Source of the DNA: Loktanella salsilacus | GTDB lineage: Bacteria; Pseudomonadota; Alphaproteobacteria; Rhodobacterales; Rhodobacteraceae | DNA length: 64,000 nucleotides | Assembly: GCF_900114485.1 (NCBI RefSeq) | Contig: NZ_FOTF01000001.1 | Location: 186,001 to 250,000, forward strand | Reading direction: 5' to 3' | In this document: positions 7,190 through 17,465 of the stretch, in pieces | How the letters are laid out: every line of letters begins with the position of its first letter | How positions within the stretch are numbered: the stretch's first letter is position 1 | The notes under the pieces: model-generated | The model's input: only the letters and a program-made list of their open reading frames with translations | What the model was told of the DNA's origin: nothing | Databases searched by the model: none | Made by a program: the position numbers and the translations under genes

Positions 7190-9730
7190 ATGTCCAATCG
7201 GGATTTAACCTACTTGGCCATGAAGTCCAAACAACGCAACAAGGCCGGGCGCACCTTTGCAGTGTTGTCCGGTCTGTTGGCTTTTTCTGCGATTATCTTC
7301 TTGGCGTTCAGCGTCACAAAAGAGATACGCCTGCTGGGCTCTGCCAATTCTGACAACGTACAATGGCAGCTGTCACAGACAGAGGTTGAGTTCCTGGAGT
7401 TCAGCAAGACTCTGGCTGAATTGCCCGTTGATTTGGCAAATGTGCGACAGCGGTTCGACATCTTTTATAGTCGGATCACAACTGTGCTGCAGGCGACGGT
7501 CTTTGAAGAGCTGCGCGATGACGAACATTTTCAAACCTCTTTGGATGCGGTTCAGACTTTTCTGCGCCTTAGCGTGCCGCTGATCGACGGCGATGATGCG
7601 GCACTGCTAGCCGCCCTACCGGACCTGCGACAATCATCCATACAAACGCGCCGCGACGTGCGGGATCTGTCGAATGGCGGGCTGGATTTATTTGCCACCG
7701 CTTCGGACAAGCAGCGCAGTGCGGTCGCGGCCACGATGATTGAACTGGCCGCCGTGTTGGCGATCTTGATCGGGGTGCTTGCGGTTGCAGTGCTTTACCT
7801 GAACCGATTGCTGCGCGCCCTGACCAGAAGAGAGCATCAGCAGCATCAGACTTCTACGCGGATGAATGCGATCATTTCGTCGTCCTTGGACGGGGTCATC
7901 GTCATTGATGCGCAGGGCAGCATTTTGACCTTCAGCCCCGCAGCAGAGGCGATCTTTGGCTATTTCGCCGAAGACGTCGTTGGTCGAGATCTAGCAACAG
8001 TCATCGTGCCGCCCAAACTGCGCGACGTGCATTACGCAGGCATGGAGCGGATGCGCAATGGCGGCAAAAAGGCCGTAGTGGGCAAAGGCCGGGTGCAACT
8101 GGAAGCGCTGCGTGCAAATGGGGAACTATTCCCAATTGAAATGGCGATCCACTCTTCAATCACGACTGAAGGCGAGATTTTAATCGCCTTTCTACGCGAC
8201 ATCACAAAGCGCGTGGCTGATGAGGTTGAACTTGTCGCGGCCCGCGATGCCGCAGTTGCAGGGGCCAAGCTTAAGACCGAGTTTCTAGCCACCATGAGTC
8301 ACGAAATCCGCACCCCGCTGAACGGGTTGCTGGGCAACCTTGAACTGATGAGCGAAACAGAACTGACACAAAGCCAGTCCCGGTATGTGCGCAATATGGA
8401 CACCTCTGGCCGGCTTTTGATGCGGCATATCTCTGACGTGCTCGACATCACGCGCTATGATGCGGGCAAAATGACGACCAAGTCAGAACCGATGGATTTG
8501 TCTGTGCTGTTGCAAGACATCATCGACAGCCAGACCAGCATGGCGGGTGCGAACCAAACCACCCTCAGCTGGGGCTGGGACGGGGCACCGCAGAATTGGA
8601 TCAAGTCTGATCCCGACCGCCTGCAGCATGTCCTGCTGAATCTGATCGGCAACGCCGTGAAATTCACGCGCAATGGCAACGTCACACTGACTGTGGCCGC
8701 GCAGCCTGACGGCGATGTGATTCAGCTTGGCTTTACCATCAGCGACACCGGTCCTGGCATGTCCGCCGATCTGGCGGGCCGGGTTTTTGATGATTTCGTG
8801 ACCGGTAATACGGCCTATGACCGGGATGTGGGCGGCACTGGGCTTGGGCTTAGCATCGCCAAGCGCTTTGTCTCTGCAATGAACGGACAAATCGGGGTCG
8901 AAAGCGTCCTTGGCAGCGGCAGTACATTTTGGGTGCGCCTTCCCGTTTCAGCGGCGCAGCCGGTGCAACGGCAGCCCGCCCTGCCCCCGCCGGCGGCGCG
9001 TCCGATACGGCCTTTGCAGGTTTTGGTCGTCGAGGATAACGAGATTAACCGCACCGTCGTGCGCGACATGTTGGAAAAAGGTGGCCACCGCGTGACCGAG
9101 GCAAATGATGGCCGCGCGGGCGTCACGGCAGCACTGTCGCGGCGGTTTGACCTGATCTTAATGGATATCAGCATGCCCGTGATGGATGGCCGCACCGCCA
9201 CCCGCGCGATCCGGCGCGGCACGGGTCCGTCGGCGCACACGCCAATTATTGCCCTGACCGCGAATGCGATGCAGGAAGAGCAGGTAAACTTTCTGGCCGA
9301 TGGTATGGACGGCGTCCTGACAAAGCCGCTGACTAAGGCCGCCTTGGCCGATGTGCTGGGCCGCCATACCGGGGCCGTCCAGCCTGCCACGCCCCAAGCC
9401 GCAGCACCGCAAGTTTTGAATAGCGAACACAACGCTGAAACCCGAGAGATTCTAGGCGAAAGTGGCTATGCCCGCATGTCTGGCGTTTTCGTCGAAGAGG
9501 TTGAACAGTTTATACTGTGGCTGGATGATCCAGCGTCGCATGACCTGTCCGCGCTCGCACCGCAGTGCCACAAATTTGCCGGCAGCGCGGCCGTATTTGG
9601 CGCAACCGCGCTGCATACTCAGCTTAAAGAGATGGAAACAGCGGCAAAGCAGGGCAATGACAGCGCAGTCATGGCACTGCGCAGCAAATTGCCCGCGATC
9701 TGGAAAGCCACCCGCGCCTTGGTCGATTAG
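7190..9730 (+). CDS. Membrane hybrid histidine kinase (PAS-HisKA-HATPase-REC-Hpt)
   Basis: 846-residue multi-step phosphorelay kinase. Two membrane segments (about residues 23-42 and 182-205) bracket a mostly helical periplasmic domain of about 140 residues. A PAS domain follows (about 225-345, [22 protein letters not shown]), then HisKA with H371 in [11 protein letters not shown]. The ATPase has the N box [10 protein letters not shown] and a DTGPGM motif. The receiver has acceptor D659 in [13 protein letters not shown]. The C-terminal Hpt has H794 in [12 protein letters not shown]. An AGGA ribosome site precedes ATG 7190; a second ATG is at 7220. The upstream SUOX-like gene probably shares its operon, and the divergent LuxR regulator is a likely phosphoryl acceptor. 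The signal is unknown. Confidence 0.93.
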   Translation: MSNRDLTYLAMKSKQRNKAGRTFAVLSGLLAFSAIIFLAFSVTKEIRLLGSANSDNVQWQLSQTEVEFLEFSKTLAELPVDLANVRQRFDIFYSRITTVLQATVFEELRDDEHFQTSLDAVQTFLRLSVPLIDGDDAALLAALPDLRQSSIQTRRDVRDLSNGGLDLFATASDKQRSAVAATMIELAAVLAILIGVLAVAVLYLNRLLRALTRREHQQHQTSTRMNAIISSSLDGVIVIDAQGSILTFSPAAEAIFGYFAEDVVGRDLATVIVPPKLRDVHYAGMERMRNGGKKAVVGKGRVQLEALRANGELFPIEMAIHSSITTEGEILIAFLRDITKRVADEVELVAARDAAVAGAKLKTEFLATMSHEIRTPLNGLLGNLELMSETELTQSQSRYVRNMDTSGRLLMRHISDVLDITRYDAGKMTTKSEPMDLSVLLQDIIDSQTSMAGANQTTLSWGWDGAPQNWIKSDPDRLQHVLLNLIGNAVKFTRNGNVTLTVAAQPDGDVIQLGFTISDTGPGMSADLAGRVFDDFVTGNTAYDRDVGGTGLGLSIAKRFVSAMNGQIGVESVLGSGSTFWVRLPVSAAQPVQRQPALPPPAARPIRPLQVLVVEDNEINRTVVRDMLEKGGHRVTEANDGRAGVTAALSRRFDLILMDISMPVMDGRTATRAIRRGTGPSAHTPIIALTANAMQEEQVNFLADGMDGVLTKPLTKAALADVLGRHTGAVQPATPQAAAPQVLNSEHNAETREILGESGYARMSGVFVEEVEQFILWLDDPASHDLSALAPQCHKFAGSAAVFGATALHTQLKEMETAAKQGNDSAVMALRSKLPAIWKATRALVD

Positions 9731-10303
9731 GACAGCAAGTTGAATGCATCCATGGCCCCCGAATTGCGCAAGGCCTGTTACCAAACCCAGTCATCCGGCA
9801 TTTATCAATCTTAAGATTTCGACGCACGGCAGCCGCAGTTGTCCTTCGTTGTGGTCGTAGCCGGGATGTCGAAACCCACACAGATCTGCAGCATGGCTAC
9901 GGCGATGATTGCGAATAACGAGGCTTGCAACCGGGCGCGGCATCCAAAGCGTGGGCCAGCCGTATATTGTGGCCGTGCCTTGTTTTGGTGCCGATCCGAA
10001 TGCCCGTCTAAGCCACTTTCAGTTCGGGAGCCGCGCTTGCGATCTGTCCGTTTGAACTATGCGCGCGCAGAGCCCGCCATAGCGAATGTCACCCGTCCGA
10101 TGCCCGATGTGCCGGCGGCTTTCACCTATTGCTTCGATGATCGTTCCGACACCGCCCCCCGTACCCTATCTTGGCATTCGGGATCCCCACTCAGTTCTGG
10201 TCGATCAAGGGGCACCTTAGAATAGATGCCTAAGGTCAGACCTCACCTCAATGCTGCCAAACAAAACTGGAACAAGTTGCGGCGTAGATCATCGCGCTTG
10301 GCA
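9731..10303. other. 573-base region with no supported gene
   Basis: Lies between the convergent ends of the hybrid kinase and the chemoreceptor. Plus frames at 9839-10225 and 10226-10594 carry no domain I recognise, and the second runs into the chemoreceptor gene on the other strand. It may be eroded coding DNA at the edge of the old tRNA-Thr island, but no relic could be identified. Confidence 0.45.
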
Positions 10304-12691
10304 TCAGAATTCATCCCAACCTTCGTCACGCGCACCTCCACCCAACGAAGCAACCGCTACCCGGGCAGGTTTCTGCGACTTTTCAGATGGTTTTTTACCT
10401 ATCGTGACAACGTTTCCGACATTTTTCTGAATTCTCGGTTTTCCTGTATCGAACTTTGCTACTTCGGTGGCGAGAACGGAGGCTTCCTGACGGAGGGCCA
10501 TGCTTGCAGCGGTGGTTTCTTCAAGGCTTGCGGCATTCGTCTGCACATCACGGTCAAGTTGAGAAACCACGACAGAGATTCCGGAGATCGCTGATGTCTG
10601 TTGGCTAGTCGCTTCTGCAATGCTGCTGATCTCCTGTGAGACACTTTCGACAGAGACCAGGATATTTTTCAGCGCAGCGTTGCTGTTGTTCACCTGTTCC
10701 ACACCGGTTTTTACTTGCGACTCGCTGGTCGCAATAAGTGCATTGATTTCCCGCGCAGCGTCCGAAGACCGTTGCGCCAAAGCGCGCACCTCCGATGCAA
10801 CAACTGCAAACCCGCGACCTGAATCGCCTGCGCGTGCGGCTTCCACACCAGCGTTCAAAGCAAGAAGGTTTGTCTGAAATGCGATGTCATCGATAACCTT
10901 TATGATTTGGCTAATCTCGCCGGAGGACTTCTCAATCTCTTGCATGGCGTTGGCGGTGCTCTGCGCAATTTTGGCACAGGATTGGGCCTCCTGCTGTGTG
11001 GTCATCGCCTTCTGGCGTGCCTCAACTGCGCTGGAGGATGTTGATTTGACCAATGCCGTCAACTCTTCGATCGCCGCTGACGTTTCTTCCAGCGACGCGG
11101 CGGAAACTTCTGCCTTGCGCGCTATTCTATCGGCAGCGGTTGAAACGGCCTGAGACGACCCTTCAATCACGTGCCCGCTGGTTGCGATCTGCTCGATAAT
11201 CATGGTGAGCACTTCAGATGTTTGGTTCAGGGTCCTGCCGATTTCCTGAAAAATACCTTCATGATGTTCTGGCATTCGTTTGGTAAGGTCACCTTCCGCC
11301 AATGCCTTAAGGACAAGTTTAACGTCGGCCAGACTCGCCTCTGTTGCGGAACCAATCTGGTTCATTCCCTCGCAGAGAGTGGCGAAGACCCCGTCCTTTT
11401 CGCGAGCACTGAGGCGTTTCGTGAAATCGCCTTTTGCATAGGCCGCAACCACACCTGCGACCTCCGCCGTGATCTGTTGCTCCTTTTCCCGTTCTTTTAC
11501 AAACCGTTGACGATCGATTTCAGCCTTCTGCTTCTCTTTATCGGCCCTGACCATGTCATCTTGCATAGCTTGCTCACGCGCTTCTTGTGCAGCATGCTTA
11601 GCTTCCTCAGCCTGACGGCTGAGTTCGTTTCGTTCGACGGCATTTGTTCTGAAAACTTCGAGCGCGCCAGAGATCGATGCAACTTCGGTGATTCTAGAGG
11701 TGACTGCTTCAATATCCAGACGACCCTCCGTCAAATGGCCAATAGCCTCTGCCAGTTTCTGCAAAGGTTTTGAGATTGATAGAGCGAGCTTTACGCCGAC
11801 CACTGCAAAGACTGCGATCAGCGCCGCCACTGCTAAACCTGCCGCCAGCAACAGTGTTCTTTCTGTCTCGACTGCGTCTGCCTTTACGGCCTCCATCCGA
11901 GCTTGGATCAAACCATTGATCTGTTCAAAGACCGGTTCGACAGCGGCGTAACGCGCGGAGAGCGCGCTACGCAGTTCGGCTTCCTCGAGAGATACCTCGA
12001 CAAAGGCTGCGAATGCATTCTGATAGGTTTCCAGCAGCGCCGTTACCTGAGCTCGCTGATCGACGGACTGAATCCCGAGTGGGGCCATGTCGAGGAATTC
12101 GGCAACGCGCGCATTCAACTGATCAAGGTACTTCGGATCACGGCGCATGATGAAATCTTTTTCATGGCGCCGCATCATCAACATCTTAACCTCTAGAGGC
12201 GCGTTATCGATGGTTTTAAGCGCCTCTTCAACTTCATGGACGGCGCTCCGAAGCTCTCCTTGCAACCCCGCCGATGGATCAAGGCCGAGCGTTTTCATCG
12301 CCAATACAAGTTGCGCGAAGGTTGCTGTATAGGCGCTTATCCCCTCCGAAAGCGGGTCAAATTTCGCGTCGGCACCAGCCACCTCCAACACCTGAGCCGC
12401 AGCGCGCACATCCTGAATATTCGCCGCCACGTTATTCATGATATCGCTGTGACGACCCACGTATTTTTCGTCCGCACGGAGCAGAAAGTCTTTCTCGGAT
12501 CGCCTTGCGAGCAACAGGTCCCTATCAATCTGACCCATCGCCTGCTGAAGACTGACTGCGGCGGCCTGTTCCTTTGTCGCTTGGTTGTTCACGATAAACA
12601 GCGTGGTACTTGCGGCAACCATCAAGATCATCGTGATGAGAGCCAGTGCAACGATACCAACAATCGCAGTATTAATTTTAACGCTTTTCAT
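10304..12691 (-). CDS. Methyl-accepting chemotaxis protein with HBM-type sensor domain
   Basis: 795-residue transmembrane chemoreceptor. TM1 spans about residues 9-34 and TM2 about 283-306. The periplasmic region of about 245 residues is helical and holds the motif pair [13 protein letters not shown] and [13 protein letters not shown], typical of helical bimodular (HBM) sensors that often bind small organic acids. A HAMP region and a second HAMP-like segment follow. The signalling hairpin tip reads [23 protein letters not shown] near residues 600-625. The C-terminus GWDEF resembles the CheR/CheB tether of some receptors. No chemotaxis kinase gene is nearby. Base composition looks lower in G+C than the genes from 13.8 kb on, consistent with acquisition in an island. 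Confidence 0.92.
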   Translation of the reverse strand: MKSVKINTAIVGIVALALITMILMVAASTTLFIVNNQATKEQAAAVSLQQAMGQIDRDLLLARRSEKDFLLRADEKYVGRHSDIMNNVAANIQDVRAAAQVLEVAGADAKFDPLSEGISAYTATFAQLVLAMKTLGLDPSAGLQGELRSAVHEVEEALKTIDNAPLEVKMLMMRRHEKDFIMRRDPKYLDQLNARVAEFLDMAPLGIQSVDQRAQVTALLETYQNAFAAFVEVSLEEAELRSALSARYAAVEPVFEQINGLIQARMEAVKADAVETERTLLLAAGLAVAALIAVFAVVGVKLALSISKPLQKLAEAIGHLTEGRLDIEAVTSRITEVASISGALEVFRTNAVERNELSRQAEEAKHAAQEAREQAMQDDMVRADKEKQKAEIDRQRFVKEREKEQQITAEVAGVVAAYAKGDFTKRLSAREKDGVFATLCEGMNQIGSATEASLADVKLVLKALAEGDLTKRMPEHHEGIFQEIGRTLNQTSEVLTMIIEQIATSGHVIEGSSQAVSTAADRIARKAEVSAASLEETSAAIEELTALVKSTSSSAVEARQKAMTTQQEAQSCAKIAQSTANAMQEIEKSSGEISQIIKVIDDIAFQTNLLALNAGVEAARAGDSGRGFAVVASEVRALAQRSSDAAREINALIATSESQVKTGVEQVNNSNAALKNILVSVESVSQEISSIAEATSQQTSAISGISVVVSQLDRDVQTNAASLEETTAASMALRQEASVLATEVAKFDTGKPRIQKNVGNVVTIGKKPSEKSQKPARVAVASLGGGARDEGWDEF

Positions 12692-12899
12692 GAACGGTCC
12701 TGAAAGAAGACAATAGTATTGTGCAAAGCAGAATAGGTGAGAAACGTTTACGGAAGGTGCACTGGCTGGCCATAAATGGTTTGATTATCGTCAAGGCACG
12801 ATTTGACCGACATATGGAACGGGCGATTGGATGGGTCCTGCCTCGGAGTCCGGTGGACATGTTGAACGGCCAGACTTTGGTCGCTGGCACCGCACCTGT

Positions 12900-13504
12900 C
12901 GTTTCCCAATCTCAACTCTTCGATCAGCGCTATCGCTTGATCGGGCAATGGCACGTTGTGGTCGCAGGGCGAAACACCGACCCGATGCGCGCACCTAACC
13001 GATGAGCGGCCTGGCAGTTGCCCTTGGCTTCTACCCTGCGCAGCGTCCTATCATCGGGGCCGTAATTTCGGTGAATGGCTTACGGCCAAAATCTTGGCCT
13101 GCTAGTTTGAGGTGATATTCGGTCTTTAAAGCGTTACCGCTGACTTCGCCTCTTTGCGCTGCTTAGCAAGAAAAGCCTCACCGATCTTGGCAAAGGTTTG
13201 GCCCTGCGCATCTAATCGGATGCGTTTCTCTTCGTGTTTGGCCTCATGCGGATCAATCCAGCCGCGACTATCGTCCGCGCTTTTTCCTTCGCTTTCCGCG
13301 CCTGAGCCAAGCTGACCTCTGGATACACGCAAACCGAATAGAGACGTTCTATCCCATCCATCAATATTTGAATTAAAGGAGCCGCGATCCGTTGACCTTC
13401 ACCAACACGAACAAGTCCTTGAAGGCTGAAACCTTGTAGGAATTTTCGCGCGGTTCGAGGTTTCGAATCTGTTTGTTTGATAAAGGTATCACTGAGGGTG
13501 TCAT
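12900..13504 (-). pseudogene. Decayed P4-type tyrosine integrase
   Basis: Pieces of one integrase appear in order in different minus frames. They are LSDTFIKQT (about 13495), YKVSAFKDLFVLVKVNGSRLL (about 13437-13378), MDGIERLYSVCVYPEVSL then AQARKAKEKAR (about 13360-13275), and EEKRIRLDAQGQTFAKIGE (about 13235-13180). Further on come AVTL (13126), KTEYHLKLAGQDFGRK (about 13125-13078), TEITAPMIGR, LRRVEAKGN and ARIGSVFR. The last is HNVPLPDQAIALIEELR (about 12960-12910). At least five frameshifts or stops separate them. An internal deletion joins the arm region to a C-terminal block, and the catalytic residues are not seen. It lies about 150 bases from the 3' end of tRNA-Thr on the same strand, the usual place for an island integrase. 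Exact ends are approximate. Confidence 0.85.
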
Positions 13505-13655
13505 TTATCCGGCCTAAATCAGATACGCCCACAGGCATCCCCAAACTGGGGGTATCCCATCAAACGCCACAAGACGGCCTTGGACAAAGAGATATCCTTA
13601 AACCCTTATAAATAAGGATTAGTAAGATGTCATCGAATAAGGTTTGATGTTGAAA

Positions 13656-13731
13656 TGGTGCCCCCACACGGACTCGAACCGCGGACCTACTGATTACAAA
13701 TCAGTTGCTCTACCAGCTGAGCTATAGGGGC
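13656..13731 (-). tRNA. tRNA-Thr (anticodon UGU)
   Basis: A 76-base cloverleaf on the minus strand. The acceptor stem GCCCCTA pairs with TGGGGGC, including one G-T pair. The D-arm contains AGCTCAGCTGGTAGAGC. The anticodon stem is ACTGA/TCAGT with loop TTTGTAA, giving anticodon TGT. The T-arm contains GGTTCGAGTCC, and the gene ends in encoded CCA. A relic integrase follows its 3' end, marking it as a past island insertion site. Confidence 0.95.
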
Positions 13732-13773
13732 ACTGAGGGCGGAATAACGTCACTTTGGGAGGGGTGCAAGACC

Positions 13774-15423
13774 CTACTTATGCGCGCGGGCCAGCAAAAT
13801 GACGGCGAGCAGGCCAACGCCGCAGATCACCAGCGCGGCGGGGGCGGCTTCGGCGATATTTTCAAGGCTCGCTTTCGCATAGACGCGCGTCGATAGGGTG
13901 TCGTGATTGTACAGCATCAGGGTTGCTGGCAGCTCTTTAACCGCATCGACAAAGGTCAGCAGCAGGGCCGATCCGATGCTGGCGCGAATCAACGGCAGGT
14001 GCACGGCGCGCAGTGTTTGGCCTGCGCTGCGGCCCAGTGACCGCGCAGCCATGGGCAGGCTAGCGGGGACGCGGCCGAGGGCTGCGTCAGCAGTGCCTTC
14101 GGCGATCGCAAAGAAGCGCACGACGTAAGCTAGGATCAGCACGCCAGCGCTGCCTGTCAGCAGCAAACCGGGATCGCGGCCTGTGATGGACAGGATCAGA
14201 TCGGCGAGGCCGTTATCGAAGGCCGCCAAGGGCACAAGGATGCCCAGCGCCAGCACGGCACCCGGCGCGGCGTAGCCGAGCGCTGTGACCGGCAGCAGCA
14301 GCTGCGGCAGACGGCGGCCTGACAGGCGCGTACCATAGACCATGAATACGCCGCCGATCACGGCCAGAACCGCTGCCAGCCCGCAGACCAGCAGCGTGCG
14401 GCCGAACGCCTCTGCCAAGCCCGGCGCGGTCCATTGCGCTGCCGTCAGCGCATGCGACGTCAGAACAGCGACGGGCAGCACAAAGCCCGCCAGCACGGGC
14501 AATACGCAAGCCAATGTCGCAGCAACGGCCCCTGCCCCGCGCAGCTGCGCCGGCGTGACGGGACGCACGTTGCGGGCCGATGTGGCAAAGCGAGAGCGGC
14601 GACGAGAGGTCTTTTCCAACCCGACAAGGATCACGATGACCGACAGGATCACACAGGCCAGCTGCGCAGCCCCGCCCAGATTACCTCCCTGCCGCCAGAC
14701 CGAGAAAATACCGGTGGTTAGCGTTTGCACGGCGAAATAATCGACGGTGCCGAAATCGTTCACGGTCTCCATCATCACGACAGCTACGCCCGCAGCGATG
14801 GCGGGGCGGGCCAGCGGCAGACCCACGCGCCAGAAGCGGGCAAAGGGCCCTGCGCCCAAGGCGCGCGCGACCTCGTACCCTGCCCCGCCTTGTTCGCGGA
14901 ACGCGGCGCGGGCCAGCAGGTAGACGTAAGGATAAAGCGCGGCGCCAATGACCAAAATCGCCGCGCCGCGCGTGCGGATCTGCGGGAACCAATAATCGCG
15001 GGACGTCGCCCAGCCGAAGGTACTGCGCAGCGCGGTTTGCACCGGACCTGCGTAGTCAAGGAAATCAACCAGCGCATAGGCACCGACATAGGCGGGCACG
15101 GCCAGCGGCATCAGCAGCGCCCATTGCAGCCAGCGCCGCCCCGGAAAGCGGTACATTACAACCAGCCAAGCCGTCGCTGTGCCGACAACTGCGGTCAAGG
15201 TGCCGGTGCCCAGCATCATCAGGCCGGTGTTCACCACGTAGCGCGGCAATGTGGTCGACAGCAGATGTGGCCAGATGTTGTCCGTCGGCGTCAGGGCGAA
15301 CCAAACGACGGCCACCAGCGGGGCCAAAACGACGCAGGCGATCAAGACCGCCCCTGCGGACCACGGATCGAACCACGCCTTGCGGCGGGCGGCGGGCAAT
15401 ACCTGAGTGCTTTGCTCTGACAT
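13774..15423 (-). CDS. Iron(III)-type ABC transporter permease (FbpB/ThiP-like, fused double permease)
   Basis: 549-residue inner-membrane protein with about 12 hydrophobic segments in two homologous halves, as in FbpB/SfuB permeases. Each half has an EAA-type loop: VARALGAGPFARFWRVGLPLARPAIAAG (about residues 185-212) and MAARSLGRSAGQTLRAVHLPLIRASI in the second half. It starts with ATG at 15423 and no binding-protein or ATPase gene lies beside it, so partners must be encoded elsewhere. Ferric iron is the usual substrate for this class, but a thiamine or spermidine-like substrate cannot be excluded by sequence reading alone. The nearest gene on its other side, tRNA-Thr, is only 42 bases from its stop codon. 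Confidence 0.82.
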   Translation of the reverse strand: MSEQSTQVLPAARRKAWFDPWSAGAVLIACVVLAPLVAVVWFALTPTDNIWPHLLSTTLPRYVVNTGLMMLGTGTLTAVVGTATAWLVVMYRFPGRRWLQWALLMPLAVPAYVGAYALVDFLDYAGPVQTALRSTFGWATSRDYWFPQIRTRGAAILVIGAALYPYVYLLARAAFREQGGAGYEVARALGAGPFARFWRVGLPLARPAIAAGVAVVMMETVNDFGTVDYFAVQTLTTGIFSVWRQGGNLGGAAQLACVILSVIVILVGLEKTSRRRSRFATSARNVRPVTPAQLRGAGAVAATLACVLPVLAGFVLPVAVLTSHALTAAQWTAPGLAEAFGRTLLVCGLAAVLAVIGGVFMVYGTRLSGRRLPQLLLPVTALGYAAPGAVLALGILVPLAAFDNGLADLILSITGRDPGLLLTGSAGVLILAYVVRFFAIAEGTADAALGRVPASLPMAARSLGRSAGQTLRAVHLPLIRASIGSALLLTFVDAVKELPATLMLYNHDTLSTRVYAKASLENIAEAAPAALVICGVGLLAVILLARAHK

Positions 15424-15514
15424 AGGCCAGCGCCTACCGGAAAGCGTTTCCCCTGTCCAGATTTCCCGTTATGCTGCGCGCCAAGATCAACAAGAACATT
15501 TGCTTGGGGCCATC

Positions 15515-16390
15515 ATGGAAATCGCGCTGCACATCGGGGCCAATTGCACCGACGAAGATCTGCTGCTCAAATCGATCCTGAAAAACGCCGACCTTTTGGC
15601 TGCCAATGATATCAGCGCCCCCGGTCCCAGCACCTATCGCCGCCTGATCCGGGAAACGATCCAGAACCTGAATGGCGCAGCCCCCGCCCCCGATACGCGG
15701 CAGATCCTGCTGGACGCCATTGTCGAAGACGACGACCCGAACCGTCTGGTGATGAGCAATACGAACTTTATCTGTATCCCGAACCGCATTTTCGATGGCG
15801 GTGCCTTTTACGGCCAAGCAGAGTTCAAACTGCGCGCCATGCTGCAACTGTTCCCGCAGGACGAGCTGGATATTTACCTGTCGCTGCGCGATCCGGTGAC
15901 CTTTTTGCCAGACGCCTACCGGCGGTCAAAGGCGGATAGCTTTCCCGCGTTCATGCAGGGGTTTGATCCGCATAACATGCGCTGGTCGGATCTGGTGCGC
16001 CGTATCCGCAGCATCGCACCAGAGGCGACGCTGACCTGCTGGTGCAACGAGGACACGCCGCTGATCTGGGCAGAGCTGGTGCGCGACATTGCCGGACTGA
16101 CCCCCGACGTGCAGATCACGGGCGGCTTTGATCTGCTCGCATCCATCATGTCCAAGGAAGGCATGAGCCGCTTTTTGCACTACATGCAGGCGCATCCGCC
16201 CGCGAACGATGCGCAAAAGCGGCGCATCATTGCGGCGTTCTTGGACAAATACGCCATCGCAGAAGAGGTGGAAGAAGTCGTCGATATGCCCGGTATGACG
16301 CCAGAGGATATCGAGGATATGTCAGCGGCTTATGACGAAGATGTGCTACGCATCGCGCAGATGCCGGACGTCACCTTTATCATGCCCTGA
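15515..16390 (+). CDS. Conserved hypothetical protein of unknown function
   Basis: 291 residues from ATG 15515, beginning MEIALHIGANCTDEDLLLKS. The open frame extends upstream to 15407, but that would overlap the divergent permease start, and the ATG at 15515 opens on a typical beta-strand. No signal peptide or membrane segment is seen. The pattern of an N-terminal hydrophobic strand, an SLRDPVTFLPDAYRR block near the middle and LTCWCNEDTPLIW further on loosely recalls sulfotransferase-like folds, but no PAPS-binding loop is present, so no function is assigned. The C-terminal 60 residues are acidic (EEVEEVVDMPGMTPEDIEDM). It is divergent from the iron-type permease. Confidence 0.75.
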   Translation: MEIALHIGANCTDEDLLLKSILKNADLLAANDISAPGPSTYRRLIRETIQNLNGAAPAPDTRQILLDAIVEDDDPNRLVMSNTNFICIPNRIFDGGAFYGQAEFKLRAMLQLFPQDELDIYLSLRDPVTFLPDAYRRSKADSFPAFMQGFDPHNMRWSDLVRRIRSIAPEATLTCWCNEDTPLIWAELVRDIAGLTPDVQITGGFDLLASIMSKEGMSRFLHYMQAHPPANDAQKRRIIAAFLDKYAIAEEVEEVVDMPGMTPEDIEDMSAAYDEDVLRIAQMPDVTFIMP

Positions 16391-16479
16391 TGCGCAGGCC
16401 CGCCCCACGTCGGGACCGGGCCGCAATCACAATAGCGCAAATGGGCCGCGCGATGCGCAGCCCGGCCAAGCCAAATGGC

Positions 16480-16743
16480 TTAGCTCATGCCCAATGCGAC
16501 CATGTACATTTCCAGCACGGCCTCTTCTTCGTCCAGATCGTCCTTGTCACGCTTGCGCATGGCAATGATCTTGCGCAGGACTTTCACGTCATAGCCGCGA
16601 CCCTTGGCTTCAGCCATGATCTCTTTCTGGCCTTCGACGATGTCCTTCTTTTCCGCCTCAAGCCGCTCATACCGCTCGATAAACTGGCGCAGCTCTTCGC
16701 CGGCAACGTTCTCGGTCTGGATGTTGGGGGGTGTATCGGACAT
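16480..16743 (-). CDS. gapR: GapR-family nucleoid-associated protein (DUF2312)
   Basis: 87-residue protein made of the DUF2312 fold. The coiled-coil helix reads ELRQFIERYERLEAEKKDIVEG, followed by the conserved AEAKGRGYDVKVLRKIIAMRK and an acidic tail helix DLDEEEAVLEMYMVALG. GapR was characterised in Caulobacter as an essential protein that binds overtwisted DNA and supports replication and topoisomerase activity. The length and all main conserved blocks are intact, including the basic K/R residues of the DNA-facing helix. It stands alone, read toward the hypothetical gene at 15515-16390. Confidence 0.9.
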   Translation of the reverse strand: MSDTPPNIQTENVAGEELRQFIERYERLEAEKKDIVEGQKEIMAEAKGRGYDVKVLRKIIAMRKRDKDDLDEEEAVLEMYMVALGMS

Positions 16744-16856
16744 CGGGTTTCTCCTGCGCGGTATGGGTCGAGCTTGTTCCTAGCCGCTGACCCCGCCCCT
16801 TGCAAGGCGCTGGCTGACACGGTAGCGGATGCGCGCAATATATGGGGGCATGGGCA

Positions 16857-17072
16857 ATGATCTATCTTATCTGGGCTGGCGCGATCGTGTCCGTACTGGG
16901 CCTGTGCGGCGTCCTTTATTCTGTGACGGCCGTGATCCGGGCCAAACGCGCCGGTTTGGACGACGAAGCGCTGCGCGCGCAGATCGCCAAGCAGATGCCG
17001 ATAAACCTAGCCGCGTTCTTTTCAGCCATGCTGGGACTGATGATGGTCGTTGTCGGCGTATTGCTAGCTTAA
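16857..17072 (+). CDS. Small two-helix membrane protein
   Basis: 71 residues from ATG 16857, which has a GGGGG stretch 8 bases upstream; in-frame ATG 16842 would add five residues. Two hydrophobic segments (IYLIWAGAIVSVLGLCGVLYSV and LAAFFSAMLGLMMVVVGVLLA) flank a charged loop (AKRAGLDDEALRAQIAKQ). The family is not recognised by a functional name; similar small proteins occur in Rhodobacteraceae. Its stop overlaps the stop of the convergent ArsR gene by four bases. Confidence 0.65.
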   Translation: MIYLIWAGAIVSVLGLCGVLYSVTAVIRAKRAGLDDEALRAQIAKQMPINLAAFFSAMLGLMMVVVGVLLA

Positions 17073-17359
17073 ATCGTTGCGGCCATGTCCAGCAGCGCCA
17101 GCGTGCGCGGCTCTGCCACGGCATAGAGCATGATGCGCGCGTCATCCGCGTCGCGGTAGCAGCTGACCAACCCGTCATTGCGCATCCGTAGCAGCTGTAA
17201 CGATACCGCGGGCTGTGTGGCACCGACCATCACTTGCAAAACACTGACCGATTGCGGCCCGCCGCGCAACGCCAGCAGCAGACGCAGGCGCATCGGGTTG
17301 GCCAGCCGTTTCAGCACAGCAGCGGCGTGGTCGGCGGTGTCCCAGTCGGTTTGCGTCAT
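17069..17359 (-). CDS. ArsR-family transcriptional regulator
   Basis: 96-residue winged-helix regulator. ATG 17359 begins MTQTDWDTADHAAAVLKRLA, then NPMRLRLLLALRGGPQSV, the recognition helix region ATQPAVSLQLLRMRNDGLV, and the wing SCYRDADDARIMLYAV. An open frame extends far upstream, but that part runs antisense through the next gene and is not coding. It is divergent from two YeeE/YedE-type genes, the arrangement of BigR/SqrR sulfide-responsive repressors. Unlike those proteins it has a single cysteine (in VSCYRD), so a dithiol or polysulfide switch between two cysteines is not possible within one subunit. Confidence 0.85.
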   Translation of the reverse strand: MTQTDWDTADHAAAVLKRLANPMRLRLLLALRGGPQSVSVLQVMVGATQPAVSLQLLRMRNDGLVSCYRDADDARIMLYAVAEPRTLALLDMAATI

Positions 17360-17465
17360 ATTCGGCCTTTGGTTCGGGGCTTGCGGCGGGGGAACAAATG
17401 CATAAGTGGCGATGTCTGCCCTGCAAGGGTAAACGGCTTTGCCCAAAAGGAAAAGGAACGACACT

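Noticed and set aside
10205-10220. GGGGCACC near 10.2 kb as a possible second attachment site for the tRNA-Thr island
   Set aside because: Only eight bases match the tRNA end, in inverted orientation; chance similarity is likely.
9839-10594. Two plus-strand frames near the chemoreceptor end
   Set aside because: No family resemblance and the second overlaps the chemoreceptor gene; possibly eroded DNA but not identifiable.
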